Source: Mycolicibacterium rhodesiae
GTDB lineage: Bacteria; Actinomycetota; Actinomycetes; Mycobacteriales; Mycobacteriaceae
DNA length: 64,000 bases
Assembly (NCBI RefSeq): GCF_002086695.1
Contig: NZ_MVIH01000001.1
Span: forward strand, 310,001-374,000
Reading direction: 5' to 3'
The notes under the pieces are model-generated. The model made no database searches and was not told where the DNA came from. It saw only the letters and a program-made list of their open reading frames with translations. Position 1 is the stretch's first letter. Each line of letters starts with the position of its first letter. Below are positions 1 to 7,842 of the stretch, piece after piece. Position numbers and translations under genes: made by a program.

Positions 1-235
1 GGGCATGCCGTTCGGCAAGCGTTCATCGAAGAAGGCGGCCAAGGGCAAGAACAAGCAGGCGGGCAAGAAGAAGGGCGGGCGTGGGCCGACCCCGCCGAAG
101 ACAAATCCGTTGCTAGCCGGGGCCATGCCCGGTGGCTTCCCGGACCTGTCCGGAATGCCCGACGGCCTCAACGAATTGCCGCCCGGCCTGGCTGACTTCG
201 ATCTTTCCAAGCTGAAGTTCCCGGGCAAGAACTAG
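1..235 (+). CDS. ffh: Signal recognition particle protein Ffh, C-terminal end (partial)
   Basis: The reading frame enters from the left edge of the window, so the start is missing. About 77 residues remain: the end of the M domain followed by a Lys/Gly-rich stretch (KKAAKGKNKQAGKKKGG) and a Met/Pro/Gly tail ending in KLKFPGKN, which is how mycobacterial Ffh ends. Ffh is the SRP GTPase subunit that binds 4.5S RNA and nascent signal sequences and delivers ribosomes to FtsY at the membrane. The GTPase domain lies outside the window. The next gene starts two bases after the stop, in the order known for Rv2916c-Rv2915c. The identification rests on the tail and on synteny. Confidence 0.85.
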   Translation, partial: GMPFGKRSSKKAAKGKNKQAGKKKGGRGPTPPKTNPLLAGAMPGGFPDLSGMPDGLNELPPGLADFDLSKLKFPGKN

Positions 236-236
236 C

Positions 237-1304
237 GTGCGGCTCCACGTTCGGGGCCGCGGCCTGCCCGACGGTCAGATCGTGGAGTGGTGGATCGTCG
301 ACGGTGTTCTGTCCGCCGAACCGGTCGCCGATGCCGAGACCATCTTTGACGGCGGCTGGATCCTGCCCGGCCTGGTCGACGCGCACTGCCACGTCGGGCT
401 CGGCAACGATGGCGAGATCCCGCTGGACGAGGCGATCGCTCAGGCTGAGCGCGAACGCGAGGTCGGTGCGCTGCTGCTGCGCGACTGCGGATCGCCGACC
501 GACACCCGCAGCCTCGACGATCACCACGACCTGCCGCGGATCATCCGGGCCGGACGGCATCTGGCCCGCCCCAAACGCTATTCGCGCGGCTTCGCCATCG
601 AACTCGAGGACGAGTGGCAGCTGCCCGAGGCACTGGCCGCCCAGGCCCGCGCCGGCGACGGATGGGTCAAGCTGGTCGGCGACTGGATCGACCGCTCGGT
701 GGGGGACCTGGCGCCGCTGTGGTCCGACGACGTGCTGCGCGCGGCGATCGCCGCCGTCCACGACGAGGGCGCGCGGGTCACGGCGCATGTATTCAGCGAG
801 GACGCATTACCCGGATTGATCGGTGCGGGCATCGACTGCATCGAGCACGGCACCGGGCTGACCGACGACACCATCGCGATGATGGTCGAGCACGGCACCG
901 CGCTGGTGCCCACATTGATCAATATTGAGAACTTCCCCGGATTCGCCGACGCCGCAAGCAAATACCCGACGTACGCCGCCCACATGCGCGAGCTCTACGC
1001 CAGCTGCTACCCGCGGGTGGCCGCGGCCAGGGAAGCCGGCGTGCCGATTTATGCCGGCAGCGATGCCGGCAGCACGATCGTCCACGGCCGGATCGCTGAC
1101 GAGGTCGAAGCACTGAAGCACATCGGGATGAACCCGACCGACGCGCTCGGCGCGGCGTGCTGGGATGCGCGCCGGTGGTTGGGCAGGCCGGTTCTCGACG
1201 ACGGCGCGCCGGCGGATCTGGTGTGCTACACCGAGGATCCGCGCGGCGGCGCCGACGTCTTGTCCAACCCCGACCTGGTGATCCTGCGCGGCCGGGCGTA
1301 CTAG
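237..1304 (+). CDS. Amidohydrolase family protein (Rv2915c-like)
   Basis: A 355-residue metal-dependent hydrolase of the amidohydrolase (imidazolonepropionase-like) superfamily. The expected metal-site residues are visible: the HxH motif at H50/H52 (VDAHCHVG), a lysine at about K145 (GWVKLVGDW), H184 (TAHVFSE), H204 (CIEHGTG) and the aspartate at about D276 (YAGSDAG). The substrate cannot be read from sequence; relatives hydrolyse cyclic amides or dipeptides. It starts with GTG one base after the ffh stop, so it is probably translated from the same message. The stop is followed after one base by the convergent stop of the C39-like peptidase gene. Confidence 0.85.
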   Translation: MRLHVRGRGLPDGQIVEWWIVDGVLSAEPVADAETIFDGGWILPGLVDAHCHVGLGNDGEIPLDEAIAQAEREREVGALLLRDCGSPTDTRSLDDHHDLPRIIRAGRHLARPKRYSRGFAIELEDEWQLPEALAAQARAGDGWVKLVGDWIDRSVGDLAPLWSDDVLRAAIAAVHDEGARVTAHVFSEDALPGLIGAGIDCIEHGTGLTDDTIAMMVEHGTALVPTLINIENFPGFADAASKYPTYAAHMRELYASCYPRVAAAREAGVPIYAGSDAGSTIVHGRIADEVEALKHIGMNPTDALGAACWDARRWLGRPVLDDGAPADLVCYTEDPRGGADVLSNPDLVILRGRAY

Positions 1305-1305
1305 A

Positions 1306-2751
1306 TCAGGCGGCGATGGCCGCCGCCGGGGCCGGGGCCTTGGACGCGACGATCACACCGAAATCGCTTGACTGCCAGGACCACATGAATCCCGCGACGG
1401 ACACCGGGGCGCTGCCGCCCGTCAGGTTGCCGTCGTTGAGGTAGATCTTGCCGGTGCTGATGTCCACCCCGGTCACCACCACCCAGTGGTTGGCCTCGGG
1501 TGCGGGCGTCTCGACGTTCTGACCGGACGCGTTGACGATCAGGCCGGCGTCGACGACGACGGCCACCGCCTTGCCAGCGGCCAGCGCGGCTTCGACATCG
1601 GCGAGAGCGCGCTGACCGTCGACCTGGGTCGCCTTGTTCGGGGCCTCACCGGGCTCGGGGTCATCGACGTAGGACGTGTAGGTGGCGTCGATCCCGTACT
1701 TCTTCAGCAGCGCAACGCCATCGTTGGTGTACACCCCGCCCGAACCGGTGTCCGCCTTGGTGCCCACGTAAATCGGCTTGGTGGGATCCACGACGCTCGG
1801 TGTGCTCTTGCCGATCGCCACGATTTCGTCCTCGGTGAACTTTGGGCCGCCCAATTGGGCGATGATCGCGGCGTCGGCGATCAGCACGCAGTCGTTGTCG
1901 ATCGTCTGCTCGAGCCAGTACTGCGCCTGGTCGGCGGGGGTCCCGTACTTCCCGGTGCCGGAAATCTTGACGACGATGTCTTTTTCGATGGTGTCGGGCT
2001 TGGCTACGCCCAGGGCGACGGCCATCGAGTGCAGTACGAACTGCAGCTGGCCGAGAAGGCCCGGCAGCTTGGCGGCGGCACCGTTGCTCACGCTGACCGT
2101 GAACTGGTCGGTGATGCCGGGCGTGATCAGCTCGTCCCGCGCGACGTAGGTGTACTGCCCGGTCCTCGGATCCAGAGTGACTGTGCCGTACTTGGGCTTT
2201 TCGGTGACCGTGTAGGTCGGATCGAATCCGTTGTTGCTGCTGCCGTTGACGGCTCCGTCGACCTGTTTGTTGACGCCCGCTTGCGCGTCCTGGGTGGGCG
2301 AAGCGGTGGGCGCCTTGTTGAAGAACGTGTAGTCGATCTGGCGCGCGATGTCGCTGAGCACCGACTGGACAGTCGGAATCTTCGGTGTGGCAGACGCTTT
2401 GGCGGTCGCGTCGGTGGTCACCAGGGACAGGGACGGCTTGGAATCCGTCGGCGTCGCCAGACCCTGCGCCGACGGCGATATCACCGCGCCGCCGGTGGCC
2501 TTGACCTTGGGCGACGGCTTACCGACAGCCCTGCGCGAGGAGCCTGTCGAATCGCGCTTGCTCGAAGAGCTGTTGGAGGTGTCCGACGCCGAATGCGACG
2601 GCGAGCCGGCCGACCCGGTGTCCGCGTATGCCACGGCGGTGCCGCCCACCATCGCGACGCCGAGGCCCGCGGTGATGGTGCCTGCCGCCAGCCACGCAGC
2701 AAATTTGTGTGCGGCCCTGCGCCTGCGCGTCTGACCCGTGCTGTAGTTCAT
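1306..2751 (-). CDS. Secreted C39-like cysteine peptidase with Ig/VCBS-like domain
   Basis: A 481-residue exported protein. The N-terminus has an Arg-rich start (QTRRRRAAHK) and a hydrophobic segment ending AVAYADT, a Sec signal peptide cleaved near residue 43. Residues 45-130 are Ser/Thr/Lys-rich and look disordered. About 140-262 resembles a cadherin/VCBS-type beta domain (KYGTVTLDPRTGQYTYV). Residues 270-470 look like a C39/papain-like fold, with a candidate nucleophile C288 (TIDNDCVLIAD), H422 (ANHWVVVTG) and an Asn/Asp pair at 439-440. The ATG at 2751 is preferred over a TTG 24 bases upstream because GGGGA precedes it. It probably acts in the cell envelope; the target is unknown. Confidence 0.75.
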   Translation of the reverse strand: MNYSTGQTRRRRAAHKFAAWLAAGTITAGLGVAMVGGTAVAYADTGSAGSPSHSASDTSNSSSSKRDSTGSSRRAVGKPSPKVKATGGAVISPSAQGLATPTDSKPSLSLVTTDATAKASATPKIPTVQSVLSDIARQIDYTFFNKAPTASPTQDAQAGVNKQVDGAVNGSSNNGFDPTYTVTEKPKYGTVTLDPRTGQYTYVARDELITPGITDQFTVSVSNGAAAKLPGLLGQLQFVLHSMAVALGVAKPDTIEKDIVVKISGTGKYGTPADQAQYWLEQTIDNDCVLIADAAIIAQLGGPKFTEDEIVAIGKSTPSVVDPTKPIYVGTKADTGSGGVYTNDGVALLKKYGIDATYTSYVDDPEPGEAPNKATQVDGQRALADVEAALAAGKAVAVVVDAGLIVNASGQNVETPAPEANHWVVVTGVDISTGKIYLNDGNLTGGSAPVSVAGFMWSWQSSDFGVIVASKAPAPAAAIAA

Positions 2752-2815
2752 CAACGATCCCCGTCCCGACAACAACGCTGATAAGAATGGCCGACATTGG
2801 CCGATCTGAGAGTAA

Positions 2816-2827
2816 AGCTAATTAGCT
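2816..2827. repeat. 12-bp AT-rich palindrome AGCTAATTAGCT
   Basis: A perfect palindrome about 65 bases upstream of the C39-like peptidase start, in a clearly AT-richer stretch. It could be an operator or part of that gene's promoter region. Only the symmetry and position support this. Confidence 0.4.
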
Positions 2828-2840
2828 CGAAGGGTCGTCA

Positions 2841-2860
2841 ATTCACCGGATTCGGTGAAT
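2841..2860. repeat. Inverted repeat ATTCACCG / CGGTGAAT
   Basis: Perfect 8-base arms separated by GATT, lying 48 bases past the stop of the minus-strand carboxypeptidase gene and upstream of the C39-like gene. It can form a hairpin and may end transcription of the carboxypeptidase gene, or act as an operator for the downstream gene. There is no T-tract, so it is not a classical intrinsic terminator. Confidence 0.5.
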
Positions 2861-2907
2861 CGTTGATGTTTCCGTTGTCAACCGGATAGCGCCGCGTTTG
2901 CGGTCGT

Positions 2908-3750
2908 TCACGAGGTGTAGTGGCTGAAGCCCCAGTCGAGCAGTTGGGCGGCCTGGTTCCACAGATCGTCGTCGCCGTACATCTCCACCACGATCAGCCG
3001 GTGTCCGCTCCGCTGCGCCATTCCGACGTAGGTTTCGCGAGCCAGATCGGTGTAGCCGCTCTTGCCGCCGATGAAGCCGGCGTAGCTGCGCAGCAGGCGA
3101 TCCTGGTTTTTGATCTCCCGATAACCGGAGCGGTCGGGGAACTGCGCCGAGGTCTGGTGGACGATCTGCACAAAGAGGGGATAGCGCAACGCTTCCCGGT
3201 AGATCAACGCCAAATCGTGTGGCGTGGTGACCGATTCCCAGCCCGGCCCGTCCAACCCCGACGGCGATCCGGCCCTGGTGCTGCGGGCGCCGAGTTGGTA
3301 GGCCTTCGCATTCATCTTCTGCACCGCCGCAAGCTGTCCGCCGAGCATGTCGGCGAGCAGATTGGCGGCGTCGTTGCCCGACACCAGCAGCAGCCCGTCG
3401 AGCAGTTGGCGGGCGGTGTAGATCTGGCCGGGCACCAGTCCGACGCAGGAGCATTCGACTCCGGTGTTGGCCGCAGTCGCCCGGATCGCGGCGTTGGGCG
3501 CCAACGTGTCGAGCACGACCATGGCCAGCAGGGGCTTGATGGTGCTCGCCGGTGCGTGCGCGCTATAGGGTTCACGGCTGCCCAGGATCTGGCCGGTGTC
3601 GAGATCGGCGACCAGCCAGGCCCGCGCCGGACCGTCGGGGGGAGCGGTCACCGCTCCGACCGGCTGCGGGGTCGGCGCGGCCGCGGCCGGCGCCACCAGC
3701 ACCAAGGACGCAGCGATGCCCACCATCGCGACGAATGGGCGGGCCGGCAT
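2908..3750 (-). CDS. D-alanyl-D-alanine carboxypeptidase (S11 family), divergent paralogue
   Basis: A 280-residue secreted penicillin-binding DD-carboxypeptidase that trims the terminal D-Ala of peptidoglycan stem peptides. A signal peptide spans residues 1-25. The three active-site motifs are present: S69-T-I-K72, S124-G-N126 and K230-S-G232. The third motif is KSG rather than the usual KTG. A CxC pair (ECSC, about 100-102) is shared with the neighbouring paralogue at 4606-5481. The PBP5-like C-terminal domain and amphipathic anchor are missing, as in mycobacterial DacB2. The ATG at 3750 directly precedes the signal peptide. Confidence 0.9.
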   Translation of the reverse strand: MPARPFVAMVGIAASLVLVAPAAAAPTPQPVGAVTAPPDGPARAWLVADLDTGQILGSREPYSAHAPASTIKPLLAMVVLDTLAPNAAIRATAANTGVECSCVGLVPGQIYTARQLLDGLLLVSGNDAANLLADMLGGQLAAVQKMNAKAYQLGARSTRAGSPSGLDGPGWESVTTPHDLALIYREALRYPLFVQIVHQTSAQFPDRSGYREIKNQDRLLRSYAGFIGGKSGYTDLARETYVGMAQRSGHRLIVVEMYGDDDLWNQAAQLLDWGFSHYTS

Positions 3751-3903
3751 GAGTGCCGACGCTAACCAAACTGCGCCTCGGCAACGACGCGAGCGAGTCT
3801 CGAATGTATTGCGATGACGTGCGACAGGTTTAAGACGCCGCGGCGAGCGTCGTGATCAGTCGAGGAGATGCCGTTTAAAGCCGGTGCTAGCAGGTAGGTA
3901 ACA

Positions 3904-3914
3904 GTAAACTTTAC
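3904..3914 (+). promoter_or_regulatory. Probable promoter -10 within palindrome GTAAACTTTAC
   Basis: The hexamer TAAACT at 3905-3910 fits the mycobacterial -10 pattern TAnnnT and lies about 50 bases upstream of the MPT63-like start. It sits inside an 11-base palindrome, GTAAACTTTAC, that could also be bound by a regulator. No convincing -35 was seen. Confidence 0.4.
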
Positions 3915-3960
3915 GAAAACGATTGCCGGGATGTTGGCACTGATCAGCTGGGGAGAGACT

Positions 3961-4593
3961 GTGAAGATCGCGAAAATGGCCGGGGTGGCCGCCACCGTCG
4001 TCACGTTGGGCATGGCCGGCGTCTGTGCCGCACCGGCATGGGCGACCGACAGCGTGCGAGTGTTCGGTGAGCAGGAGACGTTGAACGGACCCAATGGCCT
4101 GCCCTACATCGGCTATGCCGTGGGCAAGCTGAAGCCCAGTTCGGATCCGGTGCCGCACAACGGCACGTTGTATTCGGCCCAGCTCACGATCGACGGGTTT
4201 GGTGGCAGTTACCCGCCGTTCATCGAGCGCTTCGGTGCCCGGGCCGAGTCCGGCGATTTCTACCCGTCTATTTGGGGCGCGTCGAATAGCGGAAAGCTCT
4301 ACTTCGACGTCGTGGGCGACATCCCGAACAGCGTTGTCTTCAACGACGGCACCCGCGACCTCCTGGCCTGGGTTCCAGGCAACCCGGGTAGTACCGCGGC
4401 GCCTGTCGTCGTGCCGGATTCCGACGAGAATTTCCAGGTCGTCCCGGACAACTCGGCTCCTGCCAGTGCTCCGCCGTCCGGAGACAACTCGGCGATCGTG
4501 GCGACCCCGAACGACCTGGCACCTGCGCCTTACCAGATCACCGAAGGTGATGCCGCCCAGCCCGGGTTCAATGCGGGCGGCGGACACCGCTAG
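3961..4593 (+). CDS. MPT63-like secreted immunogenic protein (DUF1942)
   Basis: A 210-residue secreted protein from the GTG at 3961, which has GGGGAGAG just upstream; a longer frame from 3931 lacks such a site. The signal peptide ends at PAWA, about residue 28. The mature part carries the MPT63 beta-sandwich signature, notably SGKLYFDVVGDIPNSVVFNDG followed shortly by DLLAWVP. MPT63 itself is about 159 residues; this protein adds a roughly 65-residue Pro/Ala/Asp-rich C-terminal extension. MPT63 is a major culture-filtrate antigen of unknown function. The gene sits between two carboxypeptidase paralogues. Confidence 0.85.
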   Translation: MKIAKMAGVAATVVTLGMAGVCAAPAWATDSVRVFGEQETLNGPNGLPYIGYAVGKLKPSSDPVPHNGTLYSAQLTIDGFGGSYPPFIERFGARAESGDFYPSIWGASNSGKLYFDVVGDIPNSVVFNDGTRDLLAWVPGNPGSTAAPVVVPDSDENFQVVPDNSAPASAPPSGDNSAIVATPNDLAPAPYQITEGDAAQPGFNAGGGHR

Positions 4594-4605
4594 CCGGCCG
4601 GACTA

Positions 4606-5481
4606 CTACAGGGCGGCGACGCTCTCGGACGGGTTCTGGGCGAAGCCCCAATCCAGCAGCGCCGCCGCCTGATCCCAGTACGTCGGGCCACCTTCGTGGA
4701 TCAGCCCGTACATCATCGCGATGACCAGACGGCGGCCGCCGCGGTCGGCGGCGCCGACGAACGTCTTGCGGGCGGCGTCGGTGAAACCGGTCTTGCCGCC
4801 GATCGCTCCGGGATAGCGGGCCAGCAGTTCGTCCTGATTCACCAGTGGCTTCTCGCCGGTTTCGGTCGGGAACATCGCGACCGGCTGGGCGGTGATCTGA
4901 GCGAACACCGGATTGGCCATCGCGGCGCGGAAGATCGCGGCGAGGTCGTGCGGGGTGGTCCAGCCCGGCCCGCCCGCCCCGTCCAGGCCGGACGGTGTGG
5001 TGGCATGGGTGTTGGTCGCCCCGATCGCGATGGCCTTGGCGTTCATCTTGTCGACCGCTTGCTGGTAGCCGCCGAGCATGTCGGCCAGGGTGTTGGCGGC
5101 GTCGTTGCCCGACACCAGCAGCAGTCCGTCGAGCAGCTGACGCGCGGTGTAGACGCGACCGGGTCGCACACCGGCGCAATTGCATTCGACGAGAGTGTCG
5201 GAGTTGTTGGCCACCACCGTCGCGTTCAGGTCGGGCAGTTCGTCCAGCGCGGTCAGGGCCAGCAGCGTCTTGATCGTGCTGGCCGGGGGATGCGCGGCGT
5301 ACATGTCACGACCGGCCAGCACCTGTCCGGTGTCCATGTCGGCCACGATCCACGCGGGCGCGGGTCCATCGGGAATCGGCACCGAGCCCGGTGGCTGATC
5401 GACGGTGTCCGCGTTGGCAATCCCTGCCGTCGCCGTCAGTACAGTGAGCGCCGTCGTCAGGCCCGCGAGAAGTCTGCGCAT
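4606..5481 (-). CDS. dacB: D-alanyl-D-alanine carboxypeptidase DacB2-like
   Basis: A 291-residue DD-carboxypeptidase of family S11, acting on peptidoglycan outside the membrane. A signal peptide spans 1-24 (GIANADT). Canonical motifs are present: S68-T-I-K71, S124-G-N126 and K230-T-G232. It aligns over its whole length with the protein at 2908-3750, with the motifs at almost the same positions, so the two arose by duplication. This copy keeps the standard KTG box and is the likely counterpart of Rv2911. The stop codons of this gene and the MPT63-like gene converge with 12 bases between them. Confidence 0.93.
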   Translation of the reverse strand: MRRLLAGLTTALTVLTATAGIANADTVDQPPGSVPIPDGPAPAWIVADMDTGQVLAGRDMYAAHPPASTIKTLLALTALDELPDLNATVVANNSDTLVECNCAGVRPGRVYTARQLLDGLLLVSGNDAANTLADMLGGYQQAVDKMNAKAIAIGATNTHATTPSGLDGAGGPGWTTPHDLAAIFRAAMANPVFAQITAQPVAMFPTETGEKPLVNQDELLARYPGAIGGKTGFTDAARKTFVGAADRGGRRLVIAMMYGLIHEGGPTYWDQAAALLDWGFAQNPSESVAAL

Positions 5482-5505
5482 GGGCCCTGAGCCTAACCCG
5501 CTCGG

Positions 5506-7140
5506 TCAGTAGACGTCGCGCACGTACCGATGGGCTTTGATCAGTTCGTTGACGTAGGAGTGCGCGGCGGCGGCGTCCATGTCACCGGCCTCGGCGACGA
5601 TCTCGTGCAGGGCCGCGTCGACGTCCTTGGCCATCCGCTCGGCGTCGCCGCACACATACAGATGCGCGCCGCCGTCGAGCCACGCGAACAGCTCTCGAGC
5701 GTTGTCTTTCATGCAGTGCTGGACGTAGGTTTTCGGCCCGGCACTTTCCCGCGAAAACGCCAGGTCCAGTCGCGTCAGTACGCCGCGTTCGTGAAAGCGC
5801 GTCAGCTCCTCGCCGTAGAGGAAGTCGGTGGCTCGCCGCCGGTCGCCGAAGAACAGCCAGGACCTGCCCGGTGCGGCGGTCGCCTGACGTTCGTGCAGGA
5901 ACGCTCGGAACGGCGCGATGCCGGTGCCCGGCCCGATCATGATGATCGGAACATCCGGGGCCGGCAGCCGGAAATTGTGGTTGGGCCGCAGGTGAATTCG
6001 CACCGGCTGTCCAGTGGAGACGTTGTCGGCCAGGTAGGTGGAGGCGACGCCACCGCGGGCGCGGTCTCGACAGTGGTAGCGCACGGTAGCCACCGTCAGG
6101 TGTAACCGGCCCGGATGGGCCAGCGGACTCGAGGCGATCGAATAGTCGCGAAACTGCAAGGGCCGCAACGTTTCCAATACCTCTCCGACCGAGAGCTCGG
6201 CAAGATGCAGCAGGTCGAGCACGTCGCGGCCATACAACCACGACGACACCACCGCCGGGTCGGGGGAGCGTAATGCCGCGGCCGCCTCGGTGTCACCGGT
6301 GCGAGCAGCGACCAACGCCTGCAAGGCCCGCGACGGAGAGCAGATGTCGAGGTCGCCGGCGAGTAGTTCGCCCAGCGGCCGATCGTGGTCTGCTGCGACG
6401 TACGTACCGTCGACCCCGAGCCTGGCCAGCACAGCCTCGACGAGCTCGGGATTGTTGACCGGATGCACGGCCACCGAATCGCCGGCCTGATAGGTGATTC
6501 CGGAATCCGCGAGATCCAGCTCGATGTGGCGGACCTCCTTGTCGGACTCCGGTGCCGTCAGCAGACGGTTCACCAGGGCGGTCGAGGTGAAGGGATTCGC
6601 ATCGGTCCAGGGGGTGGCTTCGTGACGGCGGCGCGGTGCCACCTTCGGGGCGGCGATATCTGCCGAGGCGGGTGCGGCGGCGGAGGCCTCGATGACGATC
6701 TTGGCGATGTCGGCGATCCACTCGCGGGCGTCGCCCTCCCGGTAGCAGTCGTATTCGGCGCGCTCGGCCAGCGCGTGGGCACCCAGTTCGGCGAGGCGGG
6801 CATCGATGATCCGGCCTGCGTTGCAGAACAGCTCGTAGGAGCTGTCGCCCAGCGCCAGGACCGCGTAACCGAGTCCGTCGAGCCGGGTCTCGCAGGCGGT
6901 CAGCTCCTCCCAGAACACGGTGCCGTTGTCGGGAACCTCGCCCTCACCGAACGTCGAGGCCACCACGACGAAGTGGGTCGCGGCCCGGACCTCGTCGAGG
7001 GCGACGTCGTTGAGCTCGGTCTCGGTGGCGTCGATCCCGGCGTCTTTGATGGCATCAGCCAGCTGCATGGCGATGTACTCGGCGGTGCCCATGTCGCTGG
7101 CGTAGCCGACGATCAGCGAGAAACCGGGACGCTCCACCAC
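5506..7140 (-). CDS. Diflavin reductase (CysJ/CPR-type flavoprotein)
   Basis: A 544-residue NADPH-dependent diflavin reductase. Order: flavodoxin-like FMN domain at about 10-150 (VGYASDMGTAEYIA; STFGEGEVPDNG), FAD-binding domain (RDYSIASSPLAHPGRLHLTV), NADPH-binding domain (GPGTGIAPFRAFLHERQ; FFGDRRRATDFLY) and the C-terminal YVRDVY. Such proteins pass electrons from NADPH to sulfite reductase haemoprotein, P450s or other acceptors; no partner gene is adjacent. The GTG at 7140 is chosen because CGGAGTG sits five bases upstream; a GTG at 7146 would overlap that site. An IdeR-type iron box lies just upstream, suggesting repression when iron is plentiful. Confidence 0.88.
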   Translation of the reverse strand: MVERPGFSLIVGYASDMGTAEYIAMQLADAIKDAGIDATETELNDVALDEVRAATHFVVVASTFGEGEVPDNGTVFWEELTACETRLDGLGYAVLALGDSSYELFCNAGRIIDARLAELGAHALAERAEYDCYREGDAREWIADIAKIVIEASAAAPASADIAAPKVAPRRRHEATPWTDANPFTSTALVNRLLTAPESDKEVRHIELDLADSGITYQAGDSVAVHPVNNPELVEAVLARLGVDGTYVAADHDRPLGELLAGDLDICSPSRALQALVAARTGDTEAAAALRSPDPAVVSSWLYGRDVLDLLHLAELSVGEVLETLRPLQFRDYSIASSPLAHPGRLHLTVATVRYHCRDRARGGVASTYLADNVSTGQPVRIHLRPNHNFRLPAPDVPIIMIGPGTGIAPFRAFLHERQATAAPGRSWLFFGDRRRATDFLYGEELTRFHERGVLTRLDLAFSRESAGPKTYVQHCMKDNARELFAWLDGGAHLYVCGDAERMAKDVDAALHEIVAEAGDMDAAAAHSYVNELIKAHRYVRDVY

Positions 7141-7156
7141 ACCCACTCCGATCTGT

Positions 7157-7175
7157 TTTGGTTAGGCAAACCTTA
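7157..7175. promoter_or_regulatory. Predicted IdeR/DtxR iron box
   Basis: The 19-mer TTTGGTTAGGCAAACCTTA matches the IdeR consensus TTAGGTTAGGCTAACCTAA at 16 of 19 positions, with the dyad core GGTTAGGCAAACC. It lies 17 bases upstream of the diflavin reductase start, where binding would block promoter use, and about 70 bases upstream of the divergent SnoaL-like gene. Confidence 0.75.
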
Positions 7176-7242
7176 GTAGGAATTGTCCCGCAGGTGTGGA
7201 CCACGCCGGCCGCGCCCGCCGATCGGGTGTTGAATCACGCGC

Positions 7243-7659
7243 ATGCTGAGCCTTGAAGAGATGTCGGATCGGATGGAGATCCAGCAGTTGCTGGTCGACT
7301 ACTCGACGGCGATCGACAGCCGCCGCTTCGACGACCTCGATCGCGTATTCACCCCGGACGCCCACATCGACTACACCGAGCTGGGCGGGATTGCGGGCAC
7401 CTTTCCCGACGTGAAGGCCTGGCTGGCCGAGGTGCTGCCGAATTTCCCGGCCTACTTTCACATGCTCGGAAACTTCGACATCCGCCTCGACGGCGACACC
7501 GCGACGTCGCGGACGATCCTGTTCAATCCGATGGCGCTCGGCGACGACGGCCAGATCATGTTCTGCGGGCTCTGGTACGACGACGCGTTCGTCCGCACCC
7601 CCGACGGCTGGCGGATGACGCGACGCGTCGAGCAGAAGTGCATCCAGAAGATCGTCTGA
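7243..7659 (+). CDS. Nuclear transport factor 2/SnoaL-like protein (Rv2910c-like)
   Basis: A 138-residue protein of the SnoaL_4/NTF2-like alpha+beta barrel fold. It opens with the typical helix (MSDRMEIQQLLVDYSTAIDSRRFDDLDRVFTPDA, split here by reading order) and ends with WRMTRRVEQK. Members are small cyclases, isomerases, dehydratases or ligand-binding proteins, and sequence alone does not give the reaction. It has the position of Rv2910c, between dacB and rpsP. It is divergent from the iron-boxed diflavin reductase, so it may share the regulatory region. Confidence 0.8.
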   Translation: MLSLEEMSDRMEIQQLLVDYSTAIDSRRFDDLDRVFTPDAHIDYTELGGIAGTFPDVKAWLAEVLPNFPAYFHMLGNFDIRLDGDTATSRTILFNPMALGDDGQIMFCGLWYDDAFVRTPDGWRMTRRVEQKCIQKIV

Positions 7660-7703
7660 CCCGGCCAGCGCCAGGTCGCGCGATTAACACCTGACCAGGG
7701 CCG

Positions 7704-7714
7704 TCTGGCACAAT
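7704..7714 (+). promoter_or_regulatory. Promoter-like element TCTGGCACAAT upstream of rpsP
   Basis: This 11-mer lies about 130 bases upstream of rpsP and occurs identically upstream of rplS (13159-13169). The repeat at two ribosomal-protein leaders suggests a shared promoter core, with CACAAT as an atypical -10. The element sits in an otherwise empty 183-base stretch that would form the rpsP 5' leader. Confidence 0.45.
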
Positions 7715-7842
7715 CGGTGGCTGTCCGACCGCGGCTTCCGTAATGGATGGGCCGCAGGCCGGTCACGCACGCGAGGCAAAACCGGATCCGGCAATCCGCC
7801 GGCATCGCTGAATTGCAGCGTGATACCCACAGGAGTTAGTTC

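Noticed and set aside
1486..2781. Long 431-residue plus-strand frame opposite the C39-like peptidase
   Set aside because: Antisense to a gene with a signal peptide and catalytic motifs; its composition is Gly/Arg/Val-rich, as expected of a shadow frame in GC-rich DNA.
3915..3930. Half of a Zur/Fur-like box (GAAAACGATT) before the MPT63-like gene
   Set aside because: Only one half-site is present; no inverted partner was found.
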